NCBI GenBank assembly: GCA_016204595.1
Contig: JACQKJ010000023.1
Coordinates: 1-22,643 of the forward strand
DNA length: 22,643 nucleotides
Source of the DNA: Candidatus Komeilibacteria bacterium
Lineage (GTDB): Bacteria > Patescibacteriota > Patescibacteriia > UBA1558 > 2-01-FULL-52-15
Reading direction: 5' to 3'
In this document: one piece after another, positions 12,001-16,062 of the stretch
How the letters are laid out: each line of letters begins with the position of its first letter
How positions within the stretch are numbered: position 1 is the first letter of the stretch
Made by a program: the position numbers and the translations under genes
Notes under the pieces: generated by a model
Databases searched by the model: none
What the model saw: the letters and a program-made list of their open reading frames with translations, nothing else
Told to the model about the DNA's origin: nothing

Positions 12001-13296
12001 CGGGCCGACAATTGCAAAATTCGTGTTGGCACTATCAACGAAGGTAACCTGAGCGCTGCCGCCGAACACTCCGAAATTTTTTCCCTGAATGGTGACCAGA
12101 TTTCCGGGAGCGCCGTCATTCGGCACGATATTCGTTATGACCGGAGCGCCAGGGCCTCCGGTTGCAGTCTGGCACACTGAAGCTGCATGACACTGCAACC
12201 CGGAGCAGCACTGAGACGCGCATTCGACTGAGGTGTTGCTGTTCACCGTACAGGTCACGGTAAAATACTTGCCGTTGCTCACCAGCGCCCCTGCATCGCG
12301 CACGGTTACGTATCCGCTGATCGCCTGTTCAGGGTTACTCGCAGCAGGCACCGTGAATTGAATCTGGTCATCTGCCCATGATCCGATGTTGGTCAAAGGA
12401 GGCGGGTTATTGACGTCGAAGCGAGCCAGTGCGCCCTCCATCGCAACCGCACCGGGAACTGCGCCGAAATTCTTACCGTCCAGAGTCACGGTGACACTAC
12501 CATCAGACGGCCCTGACGAGGGATTCATGCAGCGGATGTAGGGCCCGACTCCTTGTTTAACGTCAGTTGTACCGCAGTTTGCTCCTGTGCACGCAGGGGC
12601 GCCATTGGGCGTAACGATCACGTTATTAGGGCTTGTGCCAAGCGGTACATTTGCCGAAATCTCGACAGAGATCCTCTGGTTCGTCCATTGCGATGTACCA
12701 CTGCACACCACCGGAGCTACGTTCTGACCATTGACAGTAACCGAAGAACCTGGACCGACGCCTCCGAAGTTATACCCTTCAATTTCCGCAACCTGGCTTA
12801 TAAACGCCGGATTCGTGACAGAACACACCTTAACAACTCCGGGTGCCGGAGGCGGACAATTCGGTATAGGTGTGCAGCCGGGCGGCACGCATCCGCCGGG
12901 ACCCCCGCCGCCCGTGCTCACCGCCTGCTGCAAACTTTGAACGATGAACGAGGAAATAGCGTACGCCGAAAGAGTGATGAGCAGCCCGATGACCGCGGAG
13001 GCGATAATTTTCTTCGCGCGGTTGATCTTGTCCGGCTCGCCCTGTGACGTCATCCAGATGAATCCGCCTGCCAAGATAAGGAGCAGGAACAAGATCCCCA
13101 AGAATCCGAGGATAATGCGGACAATGTTCGCGATCGTCACCTTGATGTCCTGCGAGCTGAATCCGGCGAAGCTGGTGGGGAAATCAATCGAAACTCCTTG
13201 CGCGTGCGCGACCGCAGCGACAAGACCGATGCCAAACACCGCGGCCAGGATAATTCCCGGCAGTACGGAGCGTTTCATTTTGTTTCGTACTCGCAT
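19..13296 (-). CDS. Giant (4425 aa) pilin-anchored multidomain surface protein
   Basis: Probable cell-surface adhesin or binding protein; no enzyme domain was recognised. Order of modules by residue: signal peptide 1-32 (AHA|Q); pilin-like helices about 58-82 and 97-119; Gly/Pro hinge 129-135; six TIG/IPT domains about 150-765; Cys-rich knot 769-792; Big_5-like and Ig-like domains about 825-1335; a Big_5 domain split by two LamG domains about 1379-1974; cadherin/He_PIG-like 2173-2290; PKD-like 2296-2395; Fn3-like 2430-2520; pseudopilin-head-like 2666-2830; DUF4215-like Cys-rich repeats from about 2859 to 3940, interrupted by a DUF5648-like domain holding a third LamG; C-terminal GW repeats about 4255-4413. 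There is no LPXTG or C-terminal membrane helix, so anchoring is N-terminal. The start lies 3 nt after the upstream stop, suggesting coupling; ATG at 13278 (M7) is an alternative. Neither start has a Shine-Dalgarno sequence. The frame is intact. The ligand is unknown. Confidence 0.93.
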   Translation of the reverse strand: MRVRNKMKRSVLPGIILAAVFGIGLVAAVAHAQGVSIDFPTSFAGFSSQDIKVTIANIVRIILGFLGILFLLLILAGGFIWMTSQGEPDKINRAKKIIASAVIGLLITLSAYAISSFIVQSLQQAVSTGGGGPGGCVPPGCTPIPNCPPPAPGVVKVCSVTNPAFISQVAEIEGYNFGGVGPGSSVTVNGQNVAPVVCSGTSQWTNQRISVEISANVPLGTSPNNVIVTPNGAPACTGANCGTTDVKQGVGPYIRCMNPSSGPSDGSVTVTLDGKNFGAVPGAVAMEGALARFDVNNPPPLTNIGSWADDQIQFTVPAASNPEQAISGYVTVRDAGALVSNGKYFTVTCTVNSNTSVECASQCCSGLQCHAASVCQTATGGPGAPVITNIVPNDGAPGNLVTIQGKNFGVFGGSAQVTFVDSANTNFAIVGPPFASCTTWWGDTQIVIQVPPSAASGIARSVQVVTAASQLSNQWQTFNVNATQRPGLCSVAPAQGPPLSTLVTVQGLQFGAAAATRDLFFGAPPPTGFSAGSQSFNLAGSPQTGSGLVPNLTAGRTTVSLKVDSEYSNPLTFLVEAAGSGNPIIYSVTPSNGPDNTYSTISGSGFGTSPGAVWFIDSGGTQRPADIQFPAQCGPKYWADDHIVVKSPIGLPAGTHYLYVWNSSSNRYSQNASIPGVNQFVDDSTKLRPGICRIDPIGGPAGTTKVDYFGDNFGTANGTVWFDKLVSAPSFSSWDNKQAIDSLVPDSAVTGTTTVQSAVGRWGNTLPFFVGSCSNNSQCGVGNECCVSDGTCRPSGGCTGVLNTEDNPWSFVTDFDPFDLVNNLSCTTNIQAPTPYPYDQVGGYNQNDPNTNAPVNSMIVGRFTRDVDITVIQTNVRIYKCGQGATWPSGACADLTNPANFQKIGFGAWQYDPGTMDNATWYEVHLDNGGPASNIRAVDNSLYEGSAFLDPGLLGGTTPFRWHFRTRASGQPLCDVATLRLSPNTAAPPAGQGPLVAPVGGISAQATALPTSAQCYVCNGSAFDYSWSIANGVPPNASFEPPPIPPLTSPNINRTKFRGENVTASGPIDFTATLNNPPSGTPITSSPGKLSVEFVTPRVIDYGPAFCTAACKNSVPFADFNVDVIDPPSLAAIKLYECSDQFCTALTPVSLAAGYPQFSSGGPQGDHVDLLPQNLLKNSTWYRVIVGNSITNTQGLTMAAPNLNYDDPTNGSGVNDSFSWTFQTSNVQCQPVTVRVIPATATINSIGGTYPFSAVAEPATSCKGVRLNPFSYDWTWSIAPPPPGVADISHTPNPGPGAAESPVQRATAFQAGTATIQATIPNPSVTGVFTSVLTVNDFRDPINLIGHRPDLPPGKTPPEPSIGGCLLGGAPNQCSVGCTNVLASAVFSTYLNESSLRDTTPGGAIALYSFDDGTPRDTSGNNHDGVFQEDAKASSPNTTIPKLGRGAEFDGVDCTTPIPCGDAVVVDAQAALAPPNQITVAAWVFPRTWDVPVNGNSGIVSKRTNSWGGMWIDNTGKVWARVYQKGDDPSGPGQFIGRNAASQLQLNQWQHLALVADGTTLRLYVNGQQTSSVPYDGTLCSPQAGAHFRCTGADLLYIGQQWTSPDVLDGFIDEVRIYDRGLSAADVSALYLSPLGAGPSKFYVADVTNNTPVPGTISVTNYTDTSVGICTGNPAKNCTLVPCGPGEGTCSFKRGRIDFTPELALQPLPSGAVSVYTFDDGTAADTIGSNHGTIHGSVNASSANTQFPALGRAMSFGGNAGSYIDVGNDPSLGITSDVTVSAWIQPTDLSQSPAIARWGLDAPYGLRIRSGGEIEFVLHTGPASPGGAWVNPATTLPYVQANGQWQHVAVTRNGTTYRYYYNGTFVEQKVQAGVPSAPSAGSLFEIGSASNGTIQVFQGLIDDVRMYPKGLSAGEISRIFQNGQGVSYPAGVYDPNTDYAVRICQNSSCVSNPIRSAQGVAYTTPQTFGFHTGATICSISFVDITPNPAIFSDRLSECTVATTPQCASVAPKVITAHAKDAGGLELAGITYSWTETAPPGTYVTKYYDLVQNGSNAAATHKGVIGADTNEVSAEGNPAIIPGKVTAQGRMSFDFCVNPWYGQAVNPFYLDSTYDFKIRYCRDAKGSDPSNPATILPSLPAPHIERSSAGFGIGGDLLKEHVFIVDSTATGVGGIGNQPPNFISPTPVPGIQTSYRLGQLVSVKLDAKDPDGDSFLYTMDTASDPLDSLPASASFNQKTGSFIWVIDKMPTTDSPLDTDTTNDFEVTFTLNPSGAAAPNDKRTIVINVESGTPPPPVSRPVVSFTSPAAGSSITLNYGQTQSFEAQVTANGAGASSIKSFVWDFQDSGLSAYTDVIAPTYAANHVFLQAGLHQATFRVQNDLGVWSDPTVVNVNVRSKTTLRVPEDPGGETFAARFGRQLFAALIGRVNAQTLLSAPSQLAAVSAGQAPPTIELKWQNNGVYSGINIYRDGTALATGLPPGTVSYTDSPVVVGVSYVYRICGASGLQEQCAEITTVSRNVDYDVIVSRVYKNLNSLTVDEWYKTFAPNPTGSPKHIEIDGYDAIAEGTSVYLGVANCTRPADCQSGVNPADGIYTNVLLFSYNLGAKQSTIDIFNQIIDQLRINDTLVTRDDGGSSDRCSQDNTIICDPGHDAVCAARNAGLCTSAKAELRRDYKRIVDLHTILSSLDAYALQNHFCDDGTNSTACNTDADCPIGNRCVGAYPSLSSGSYVAGISTSRWPSWDATLGKELAQTPMPTDPINAFGANFYSPTPASCTDFPGYDKNTCWNERTSKFQCHDGSEVYLYQNVRGNNFKLYGLAEANKQVGGNPVWKWVTKDSRIVINDSKFNNLCTTNAPVNAICGNGLIEGAEVCDGGSTNYCDSRLGSGNWNNDFKVGCKPDCTGWGDPYGGDLAAAQAACGGSCGNGTIDPAEQCDPNAVPKWAGNPTCTAGGSIYCSNACQISCTAGSPYSGLCGDGIVQLPEVCDEGAAQNGQPGHCNTTCTGYGSYCGDGAVTPLDEYSLGCVDDSTINAASCNSGYAPLAGSTCSSGPGSYHQWSCVANVEECDNVVGLTTYSCPANTSLYCDGICQRACTTVDIDAANGTRKNVPVYEHYFEQGTEADYDYTLLPKADAPYTTKGITFYAYSATTNSLNTTDIYRFKSDTTADHLLSTQAAALPGYTLLGPAFEAYTQAKGGSINSTHIVPVYEFTSKATAIQGPADFTAQYTFDSGTAADTLNQHNGVIVGTVPSVLSSLPTMGKAMSFSGANSAPTVCQLGGTCALDPGTRCDNLFSPCAVGACNVVNDCSTPLEEAQCNQFPNPFGYAGCRSYNGFDYISVAAPFSIPKSVSLSAWFKGADVNLSNQYILILSSEDPVTPLEDWIGLSIGGKGLHGLTDIGGNWPSCDIVTGPLLADNTWYHVVFVIDDTNLSLYLNGTQRAATAIPGLPTCKNTGFTSKRSLIGDDGLPWFPGAFKGEIDDVRIYDYALTAADITSIYKQTLGIQLGSGEHYYSRNSTPRSTAQGASYIISNGGFPVFHAWEGPFQESCGNDVIEGNESCEPDVYQVPTAAQSSVNTQYQCGQPFTPNACRTYGGYCGDASKNSPFEQCDEGTGFSCALVAASCQSDNDCSRAACDTTAGVNTCVLSPAVSCTKDSDCPQNTCNGNGAVCNNNGGNCSYCSKSCSQAIVSRNYCGDGIINCGINTPGDCTDQDPYTEVCDDGVANNGKAGQCNVTCSGRTGSVCGNTLLELLCNNAPSNDCSTAALKAQCQNGADGTAGTSDDGVCGGEVCDDGVNNGTWSYQCPLLGKCSVTIGQSCTLDGDCPIGETCLNGTDCTLDSAGDQKCDLKDDNLDNNSIQCGGRAKAYCGFSCLGSTPAVCGDGVVQQPNDGQDRIPNTSDDRIELCDSGVKNGTAGFCNATCDNITAAVCGDGSVGAGTCVASKDSFGAPQRCQTDIDCSTAGDTCTGGETCDPPASTTTQSCTDNGLPGLQQVQCSNQCQALNSQCHAFGLKIWSDGVDVAYLNGSLMVLKPSGAPLCFGDPDLQGADYSQPTSPPTGNQCSNPSTQVPDQAYTVASDVRPIDSAGQPAAFTFERNGPNTVAVKVWAQPATANRSFLAVYSSPTARRVFPTVSGQSSSWACSNVYTPGWEGVTCPDTIGKCSGGVAACNPFTSTNCPGTETCGPDGFSDCDPTVAVNSWRRPFSYYNPSNPTQNPLCNINYPNYFGTAGTAQWIWGDTCDPAGPDVVYCRLGYTSAGAPPQAAWNPNYGWINFSTAGSRVTLPIGGAWPKPMQGAAWNKNLGWLIFDGKNAADGTVNPTAGVTIDANGNFIGEAWGVNYGLVHFNPKSVCGGKVCSDTGFACVDATGCNVGATCDTVNCTQGFGTQSYANSKRDPITQVLTGYAWSEKAGWINLGAYKQTALYIPEL
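58..525 (-). repeat. C-terminal 'AW..xxGWINF' repeats of the giant protein
   Basis: Four related units occur in the last 170 residues: AWNPNYGWINFS (about 4260), AWNKNLGWLIFDG (about 4293), AWGVNYGLVHFNP (about 4331) and GYAWSEKAGWINLG (4400-4413). The third has lost the central Trp. Such 'WSENIGWINF' units recur at the ends of predicted surface proteins in Patescibacteria; their function is not established. The protein stops 12 residues after the last unit, with no sorting signal. Confidence 0.75.
1260..4730 (-). repeat. DUF4215/Myxo-type Cys-rich repeats of the giant protein
   Basis: Many short units follow the pattern CGDG.V....E.CDDG...G..G.C..TC. Examples are CGNGLIEGAEVCDGG, CGDGIVQLPEVCDEG, EVCDDGVANNGKAGQCN and CDSGVKNGTAGFCNATC. 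Between them lie C..D.DC units such as CTKDSDCPQNTC and CTLDGDCPIGETC. DUF4215-type repeats occur in secreted proteins as disulfide-rich modules. The same codons recur at DNA level (for example gccgtcgccgca near 1665, 2218, 4265 and 4373 on the plus strand). The DUF5648-like domain and LamG 3 interrupt the run at about 2670-4010. Confidence 0.7.
2795..3640 (-). other. LamG domain 3 of the giant protein, inserted in a DUF5648-like domain
   Basis: Residues about 3219-3501 start with AQYTFDSGTAADTLNQHNG and end with EIDDVRIYDYALTAADITSI. The domain is itself interrupted after SFSGANSAPT by a Cys-rich stretch of about 60 residues (nt about 3320-3500). It splits a DUF5648-like repeat: the preceding VPVYEFTSK and following GEHYYSRNST together match the 'VPVYRF...GEHFYT' pattern seen in the earlier repeats at about 3095-3215. 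Confidence 0.65.
7520..8170 (-). other. LamG domain 2 of the giant protein, inserted in the same Big_5 domain
   Basis: Residues about 1709-1925 form a second LamG domain: SVYTFDDGTAADTIGSNHGT, GRAMSFGG, VTVSAWIQP, WQHVAVTRNGTTYRYYYNG, and a closing LIDDVRMYPKGLSAGEISRI. It separates GRIDFTPELALQP from DPNTDYAVRICQNSSC and FGFHTG. Those pieces match the last strands of a Big_5 fold (FTP..L.P..., then YTV..., then FTFxTG). It shares its cassette-like ends with LamG 1 and LamG 3. Confidence 0.75.
8395..9096 (-). other. LamG domain 1 of the giant protein, inserted in a Big_5 domain
   Basis: Residues about 1401-1633 read as a concanavalin/LamG jelly roll. It opens with ALYSFDDGTPRDTSGNNHDG, has a GRGAEFDG strand, a VAAWVFPR strand and a WQHLALVADG strand, and closes with FIDEVRIYDRGLSAADVSAL. 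LamG domains bind glycans or protein ligands, often with calcium. The flanking residues (AVFSTYLNESSLRDT before, KFYVADVTNNTPVPGTISV after) look like consecutive strands of one Big_5 domain. Confidence 0.75.
11000..12850 (-). repeat. Array of six TIG/IPT domains in the giant protein
   Basis: Six Ig-like units of about 90-110 residues follow the hinge. Each opens with a variant of 'P.I..V.P..GP.G..VTI.G.NFG' (examples: IVPNDGAPGNLVTIQGKNFG, VTPSNGPDNTYSTISGSGFG) and most end with a '...V.V....S.....F.V' strand pair. This pattern is typical of IPT/TIG domains, which act as rigid stalks or binding modules on surface proteins. A small Cys cluster separates units 2 and 3, and another follows unit 6. 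Boundaries are approximate. Confidence 0.75.
12939..13200 (-). other. Pilin-like membrane anchor module of the giant protein
   Basis: Residues about 33-119 resemble the small type IV secretion pilin (VirB2/TrbC-like) family frequent in Patescibacteria. After cleavage at AHA|Q the N terminus would be outside. Helix 1 (about 58-82, ending GGFIWMTS) leads to a short charged loop with EPDKINRAKK that should be cytoplasmic. Helix 2 (about 97-119) returns outward, placing the remaining 4300 residues outside the cell. The upstream 572-aa protein carries the same module, with 16 consecutive identical residues (VSIDFPTSFAGFSSQD). Whether it polymerises like a pilin or only anchors the protein cannot be decided here. 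Confidence 0.75.
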
Positions 13297-13299
13297 GTA

Positions 13300-15018
13300 T
13301 TAGAACGAGCAATCGTTATGATCAAGTGTCCCAAAAGGCGCAGCAGTATCATCACCTGCAACAGTCAATGCGCCGTCACCATTGTTATCGCAGGCAGCGG
13401 GAAAATAACAATTTTGGTAGATATCTTTGATAGTTGAGTTAACACCGGCATCCACTTGCGTGAGCGCCGTAAAGCGATCGTGATGAACGTATATTTTCGA
13501 CTCTATCGATGCCGGCGTTCCGTTCCAATCCTTGCTATCAACCGACAGCCAATAATTCGTCGTGGGCGATGCGATATAAACCGAATCGCCCGGGCGCACG
13601 CTTGACGAGCTCAATCGTTCGCTGAAGGTAAGCTCCAGCGGATCTGTAAGGCTTACGCCTTGGACATACGGTAGTGGCTGCTTTGCCGGCACACGGCCGA
13701 TGAGGAAAGGTGGCGTCAGGTCAAGGTTCGGGTCGGTGTCAAAGCTCCACACGAAATCACCGCCGGAAGTACCGTCACCCGAAGGCAAGGTACCGCTGAA
13801 TTCACCATCGAGAATATTCCCGGCCATGTCGGCAACCGGATTAGTTCCGGCGGTTTTTATCGTACCGGTGATAGTTGACGGCGGCGTGGGCTTTGCGGGC
13901 AGACAGAACACGTCAAGACCGCATGAATTGACCCCGCATGGGGCGTTCGTCACGAATTCCACGGTCCGGTACTGGTTGGATACCGAGTAAGAGCCGGAGA
14001 GATACGGTACGGCCCCGTCATCATCAAGTTGAATGGTATCGAATGTGTTTGCCGCACCATCATATATACCTGAGACGGTCGTGGGATCGACCGCTTCCGA
14101 AAAAGTGATCTGCACGACCGAATTGCGCGGTACGGCGCTGCCTCCCTGAGCGACCGGCGGCCCCAATGGCACCACATCCACCACGGTCGGCGGAGTTGTG
14201 TCCACGATATTCGAAACAGTGAATTGCCACGAATACGAGAGCGGCAGCGCGGTTTTGTTTGCAGCGGTAACGATCTGATTCGTTAGAACAACTGTATAGC
14301 GAGTGTCGCCGCTTGAGTTCCCCAAGAGAGCCGGAGCCAAATTGGTACCCGGAGTGAATTTGAAGGTCAGATTGTTGGTCGTTGCACAGCCGAGCGTCAC
14401 CTGCGGTCCGTTCACTTCTTCAAGGCTCGCACTCCCCGCCTGTACCTCATCATCGCTATCACCCAGCGTGCCGTTCGGGCCTGGATCGCAAATCGTATCT
14501 AGTTTGATCGGTTCTTTGAAGGTCACGAAGATCTTCGCGTTTCGGGGCACGCCCGTGGCGTTGCGGCCCGGATAGTGGCTTTGCAGCACCCCTGCGCCCA
14601 ATGCAAAACCGAAGCCGCCGGGCCCTCCGCCTCCGCCGACCGGACCATTCTGCGTTGCTCCCCCGATCCTGTTGACGATAAACGACGCGATGGCATACGA
14701 AGCAAGCGTAATAATAAGACCGACCGTGGCGCTCACGATGATTTTTTTTGCTTGAGAGATCTTTTTCTCATCTCCGCCCGACGTCATCCAGACAAAACCA
14801 CCGTAGAGCATCAGCACGAGGAAAATAATCCCGATGAAACCAAGCACGATGCGGACGATATTCTCGATCGTCGTTTTCAAATCCTGCGAGCTGAATCCGG
14901 CGAAGCTGGTGGGAAAATCGATCGATACCTGTGCGTGCGCAACCGCCGTGAAAACAACAAAAAACAGGAAGACGAATCCTGCACCGAACATCATTTTTGT
15001 ATATCGAGACATGGGCAT
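13300..15018 (-). CDS. Pilin-anchored Big_5 surface protein (572 aa)
   Basis: Predicted secreted, membrane-anchored surface protein. The signal peptide ends AHA|Q at residue 29. Pilin-like helices span about 54-78 and 93-117, followed by a GGGGGPGG hinge (128-135). Three SbsA-type Ig (Big_5) domains follow, each opening with a 'G.P.N..I.V.F.EP/EAV...' strand and the first two closing with W.F..S or WSFDTD. The C terminus has DNNGDGALTVAGDD, an EF-hand/dockerin-like calcium loop, and ends DHNDCSF. An earlier acidic loop (NGTLGDSDDEV) is of a related type. Its N-terminal module is a close paralogue of that in the giant protein 3 nt downstream, so the two may be co-displayed. ATG at 15012 (M3) is an alternative start; neither has a Shine-Dalgarno sequence. 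The stop codon is 3 nt from the next ATG. Confidence 0.9.
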   Translation of the reverse strand: MPMSRYTKMMFGAGFVFLFFVVFTAVAHAQVSIDFPTSFAGFSSQDLKTTIENIVRIVLGFIGIIFLVLMLYGGFVWMTSGGDEKKISQAKKIIVSATVGLIITLASYAIASFIVNRIGGATQNGPVGGGGGPGGFGFALGAGVLQSHYPGRNATGVPRNAKIFVTFKEPIKLDTICDPGPNGTLGDSDDEVQAGSASLEEVNGPQVTLGCATTNNLTFKFTPGTNLAPALLGNSSGDTRYTVVLTNQIVTAANKTALPLSYSWQFTVSNIVDTTPPTVVDVVPLGPPVAQGGSAVPRNSVVQITFSEAVDPTTVSGIYDGAANTFDTIQLDDDGAVPYLSGSYSVSNQYRTVEFVTNAPCGVNSCGLDVFCLPAKPTPPSTITGTIKTAGTNPVADMAGNILDGEFSGTLPSGDGTSGGDFVWSFDTDPNLDLTPPFLIGRVPAKQPLPYVQGVSLTDPLELTFSERLSSSSVRPGDSVYIASPTTNYWLSVDSKDWNGTPASIESKIYVHHDRFTALTQVDAGVNSTIKDIYQNCYFPAACDNNGDGALTVAGDDTAAPFGTLDHNDCSF

Positions 15019-15043
15019 GGGGTTGGGTATGTGCGGTCAGAGA

Positions 15044-15502
15044 TTATGGGGTGTTCACGAAGGACTGTACTGCCTGTTTGATGAGTTCTCCGTCAGCGCG
15101 CCCCGAAGCCTTTTTGACCACCAGGCCCATCAATCTCCCGAATTGGAACGGAGCCGAAAGTTTCTCTTCTTCCACGACGGATGCTATCAGCGCCCGAAGC
15201 TCGGCATCCGACATCGCGGGCGGCAGATAGACCCCCAGCATTCCCAGCTCCCGGCGTTCTTTGTCCGCCAGGTCGGTGCGGGCGCCGGAGGTGAAAGCAG
15301 CGATGGATTCTTTTCGCTTTTTCACCTCTTGCCGGACAACGCCCAATACCTGTTCGTCAGTCAATGACGATTCAGGTATCCGTTTCGCGATCGCGAAATT
15401 TTTGAGAGATGTTTTGAGCATGCGAAGCACGGCAGTTTTTTCCTTCTGCCGTTCCCGTAAACTCATGAGCAAATCCTTTTCAATGCTCTGGAATAATTCC
15501 AT
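15044..15502 (-). CDS. yqeY: GatB/YqeY domain protein
   Basis: A 152-aa, mostly helical cytoplasmic protein of the YqeY family, at the usual family length. Visible family features are the N-terminal KDLLMSLRERQKEKTAVLRM segment, the central VVRQEVKKRKESIAAF helix, the YLPPAMSDAEL turn, and a C-terminal GRLMGLVVKKASGRADG segment like the tail domain of GatB. YqeY is thought to act in tRNA-dependent amidation or tRNA binding, but its role is not firmly known. It starts 9 nt after the rpsU stop and ends 25 nt before the next gene. The rpsU-yqeY pairing is common in bacteria. No Shine-Dalgarno sequence precedes the ATG, so translation may be coupled to rpsU. Confidence 0.93.
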   Translation of the reverse strand: MELFQSIEKDLLMSLRERQKEKTAVLRMLKTSLKNFAIAKRIPESSLTDEQVLGVVRQEVKKRKESIAAFTSGARTDLADKERRELGMLGVYLPPAMSDAELRALIASVVEEEKLSAPFQFGRLMGLVVKKASGRADGELIKQAVQSFVNTP

Positions 15503-15511
15503 GAAGGTTCG

Positions 15512-15757
15512 CTAATAGGGGCGTCTGCGCCGTTCCTGCGTTTCATCGAGCTTCCCGATGCGCTTCAGATATTCGCGCTGGTTCCGGTTCTTTGCCCGAC
15601 GCAAGGCGCTTTCTTTTTTTGCCAACGAACTCGCCGGCTTCTGGAAAAACCGGATCTTCTTTGCTTGTATGAGCCTGCCGCTCTGCACTGTTCTGCGCGA
15701 AAAACGCCGTATCAAACTCTCGAACGACTCTCCTTCTTTGCGTTTTACTTCAACCAC
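15512..15757 (-). CDS. rpsU: 30S ribosomal protein bS21
   Basis: An 81-aa basic protein of the small ribosomal subunit. It sits near the 3' end of 16S rRNA, beside the anti-Shine-Dalgarno sequence. Family features are VKRKEGESFESLIRRF at the start, the QSGRL...KKIRFFQKP centre, and an Arg/Lys-rich helical tail ending ERRRRPY. I chose GTG at 15757. It gives the family N terminus (MVEVKRKEG) and lies 5 nt after AGGTGA. An upstream GTG at 15766 overlaps that site, and the longer in-frame reading from 15868 adds 37 residues unlike bS21 that overlap the promoter. It is the first gene of the apparent surface-protein operon. It is also the only gene in the window with a clear Shine-Dalgarno sequence. 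Confidence 0.93.
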   Translation of the reverse strand: MVEVKRKEGESFESLIRRFSRRTVQSGRLIQAKKIRFFQKPASSLAKKESALRRAKNRNQREYLKRIGKLDETQERRRRPY

Positions 15758-15762
15758 GAGGG

Positions 15763-15774
15763 TCACCTTCCTTT
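15763..15774 (-). promoter_or_regulatory. Shine-Dalgarno sequence of rpsU
   Basis: On the minus strand the sequence AAAGGAAGGTGA ends 5 nt before the GTG start at 15757. The AGGTGA core is fully complementary to the usual 16S 3' end. It decides the start codon. None of the other ten genes here has anything comparable. Confidence 0.7.
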
Positions 15775-15793
15775 CTCTAGTGTTAGTATCGAA

Positions 15794-15822
15794 ATAGTAC
15801 CAATTTGTAGCCAACGAGTCAA
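15794..15822 (-). promoter_or_regulatory. Putative sigma-70 promoter of the rpsU-yqeY-surface protein operon
   Basis: Minus strand: -35 TTGACT at 15817-15822, a 17-nt spacer, and -10 TACTAT at 15794-15799. This predicts a leader of about 30 nt before the GTG at 15757. No other promoter is evident before the two surface-protein genes, so they may depend on this one. Confidence 0.5.
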
Positions 15823-15863
15823 TTGCGAAATTGTGCATTATAAGACTGACTTCCTGATAATTA

Positions 15864-15973
15864 GTCAACCCCGTTAGAAGTCCCTTAACATAAGTATCCT
15901 TGCGATACTATTTTTTATCACGGAACATAGTTGTGCATACAAGTAGTGTCATAGGGGACTTCTAACGGGTCAA
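15864..15973. repeat. MITE-like inverted-end element, copy A (110 bp)
   Basis: The left end reads CCCCGTTAGAAGTCCCTTA and the right end is its near inverse (ATAGGGGACTTCTAACGGG). Direct GTCAA / TCAA flanks both ends. The interior contains a small hairpin (GTATC-cttgc-GATAC) followed by a T run. It matches copy B at 16626-16736 except for four substitutions and one missing base, in the same orientation. It encodes no protein. Together with the toxin-antitoxin terminator at 15985-16030 and the rpsU promoter, it accounts for the 305-bp gap between rpsU and the toxin gene. Confidence 0.8.
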
Positions 15974-15984
15974 TCCTTCGCGTC

Positions 15985-16030
15985 AAAAGAAAACGACCTG
16001 CATCAGTTGGTTAGACCGACGCAGGTCGTT
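15985..16030 (-). terminator. Rho-independent terminator of the toxin-antitoxin operon
   Basis: Ten-bp perfect stem: AACGACCTGC at 15992-16001 and GCAGGTCGTT at 16021-16030, with a 19-nt loop. On the minus strand it is followed by TTTCTTTT. It lies 33 nt after the toxin stop. Confidence 0.7.
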
Positions 16031-16062
16031 CAGGGTCAGGCCCTTGTTTTTGTTACCCCGCG

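Noticed and set aside
15758..15868. N-terminal extension of rpsU from an ATG at 15868.
   Set aside because: The added 37 residues are unlike bS21, and the frame would include the promoter and the Shine-Dalgarno sequence.
15837..15868. A second promoter before rpsU: TTGACT from the end of element A with a perfect TATAAT at 15837-15842.
   Set aside because: The spacer would be 20 nt, too long for a normal sigma-70 promoter; the 17-nt pair nearer the gene is preferred.
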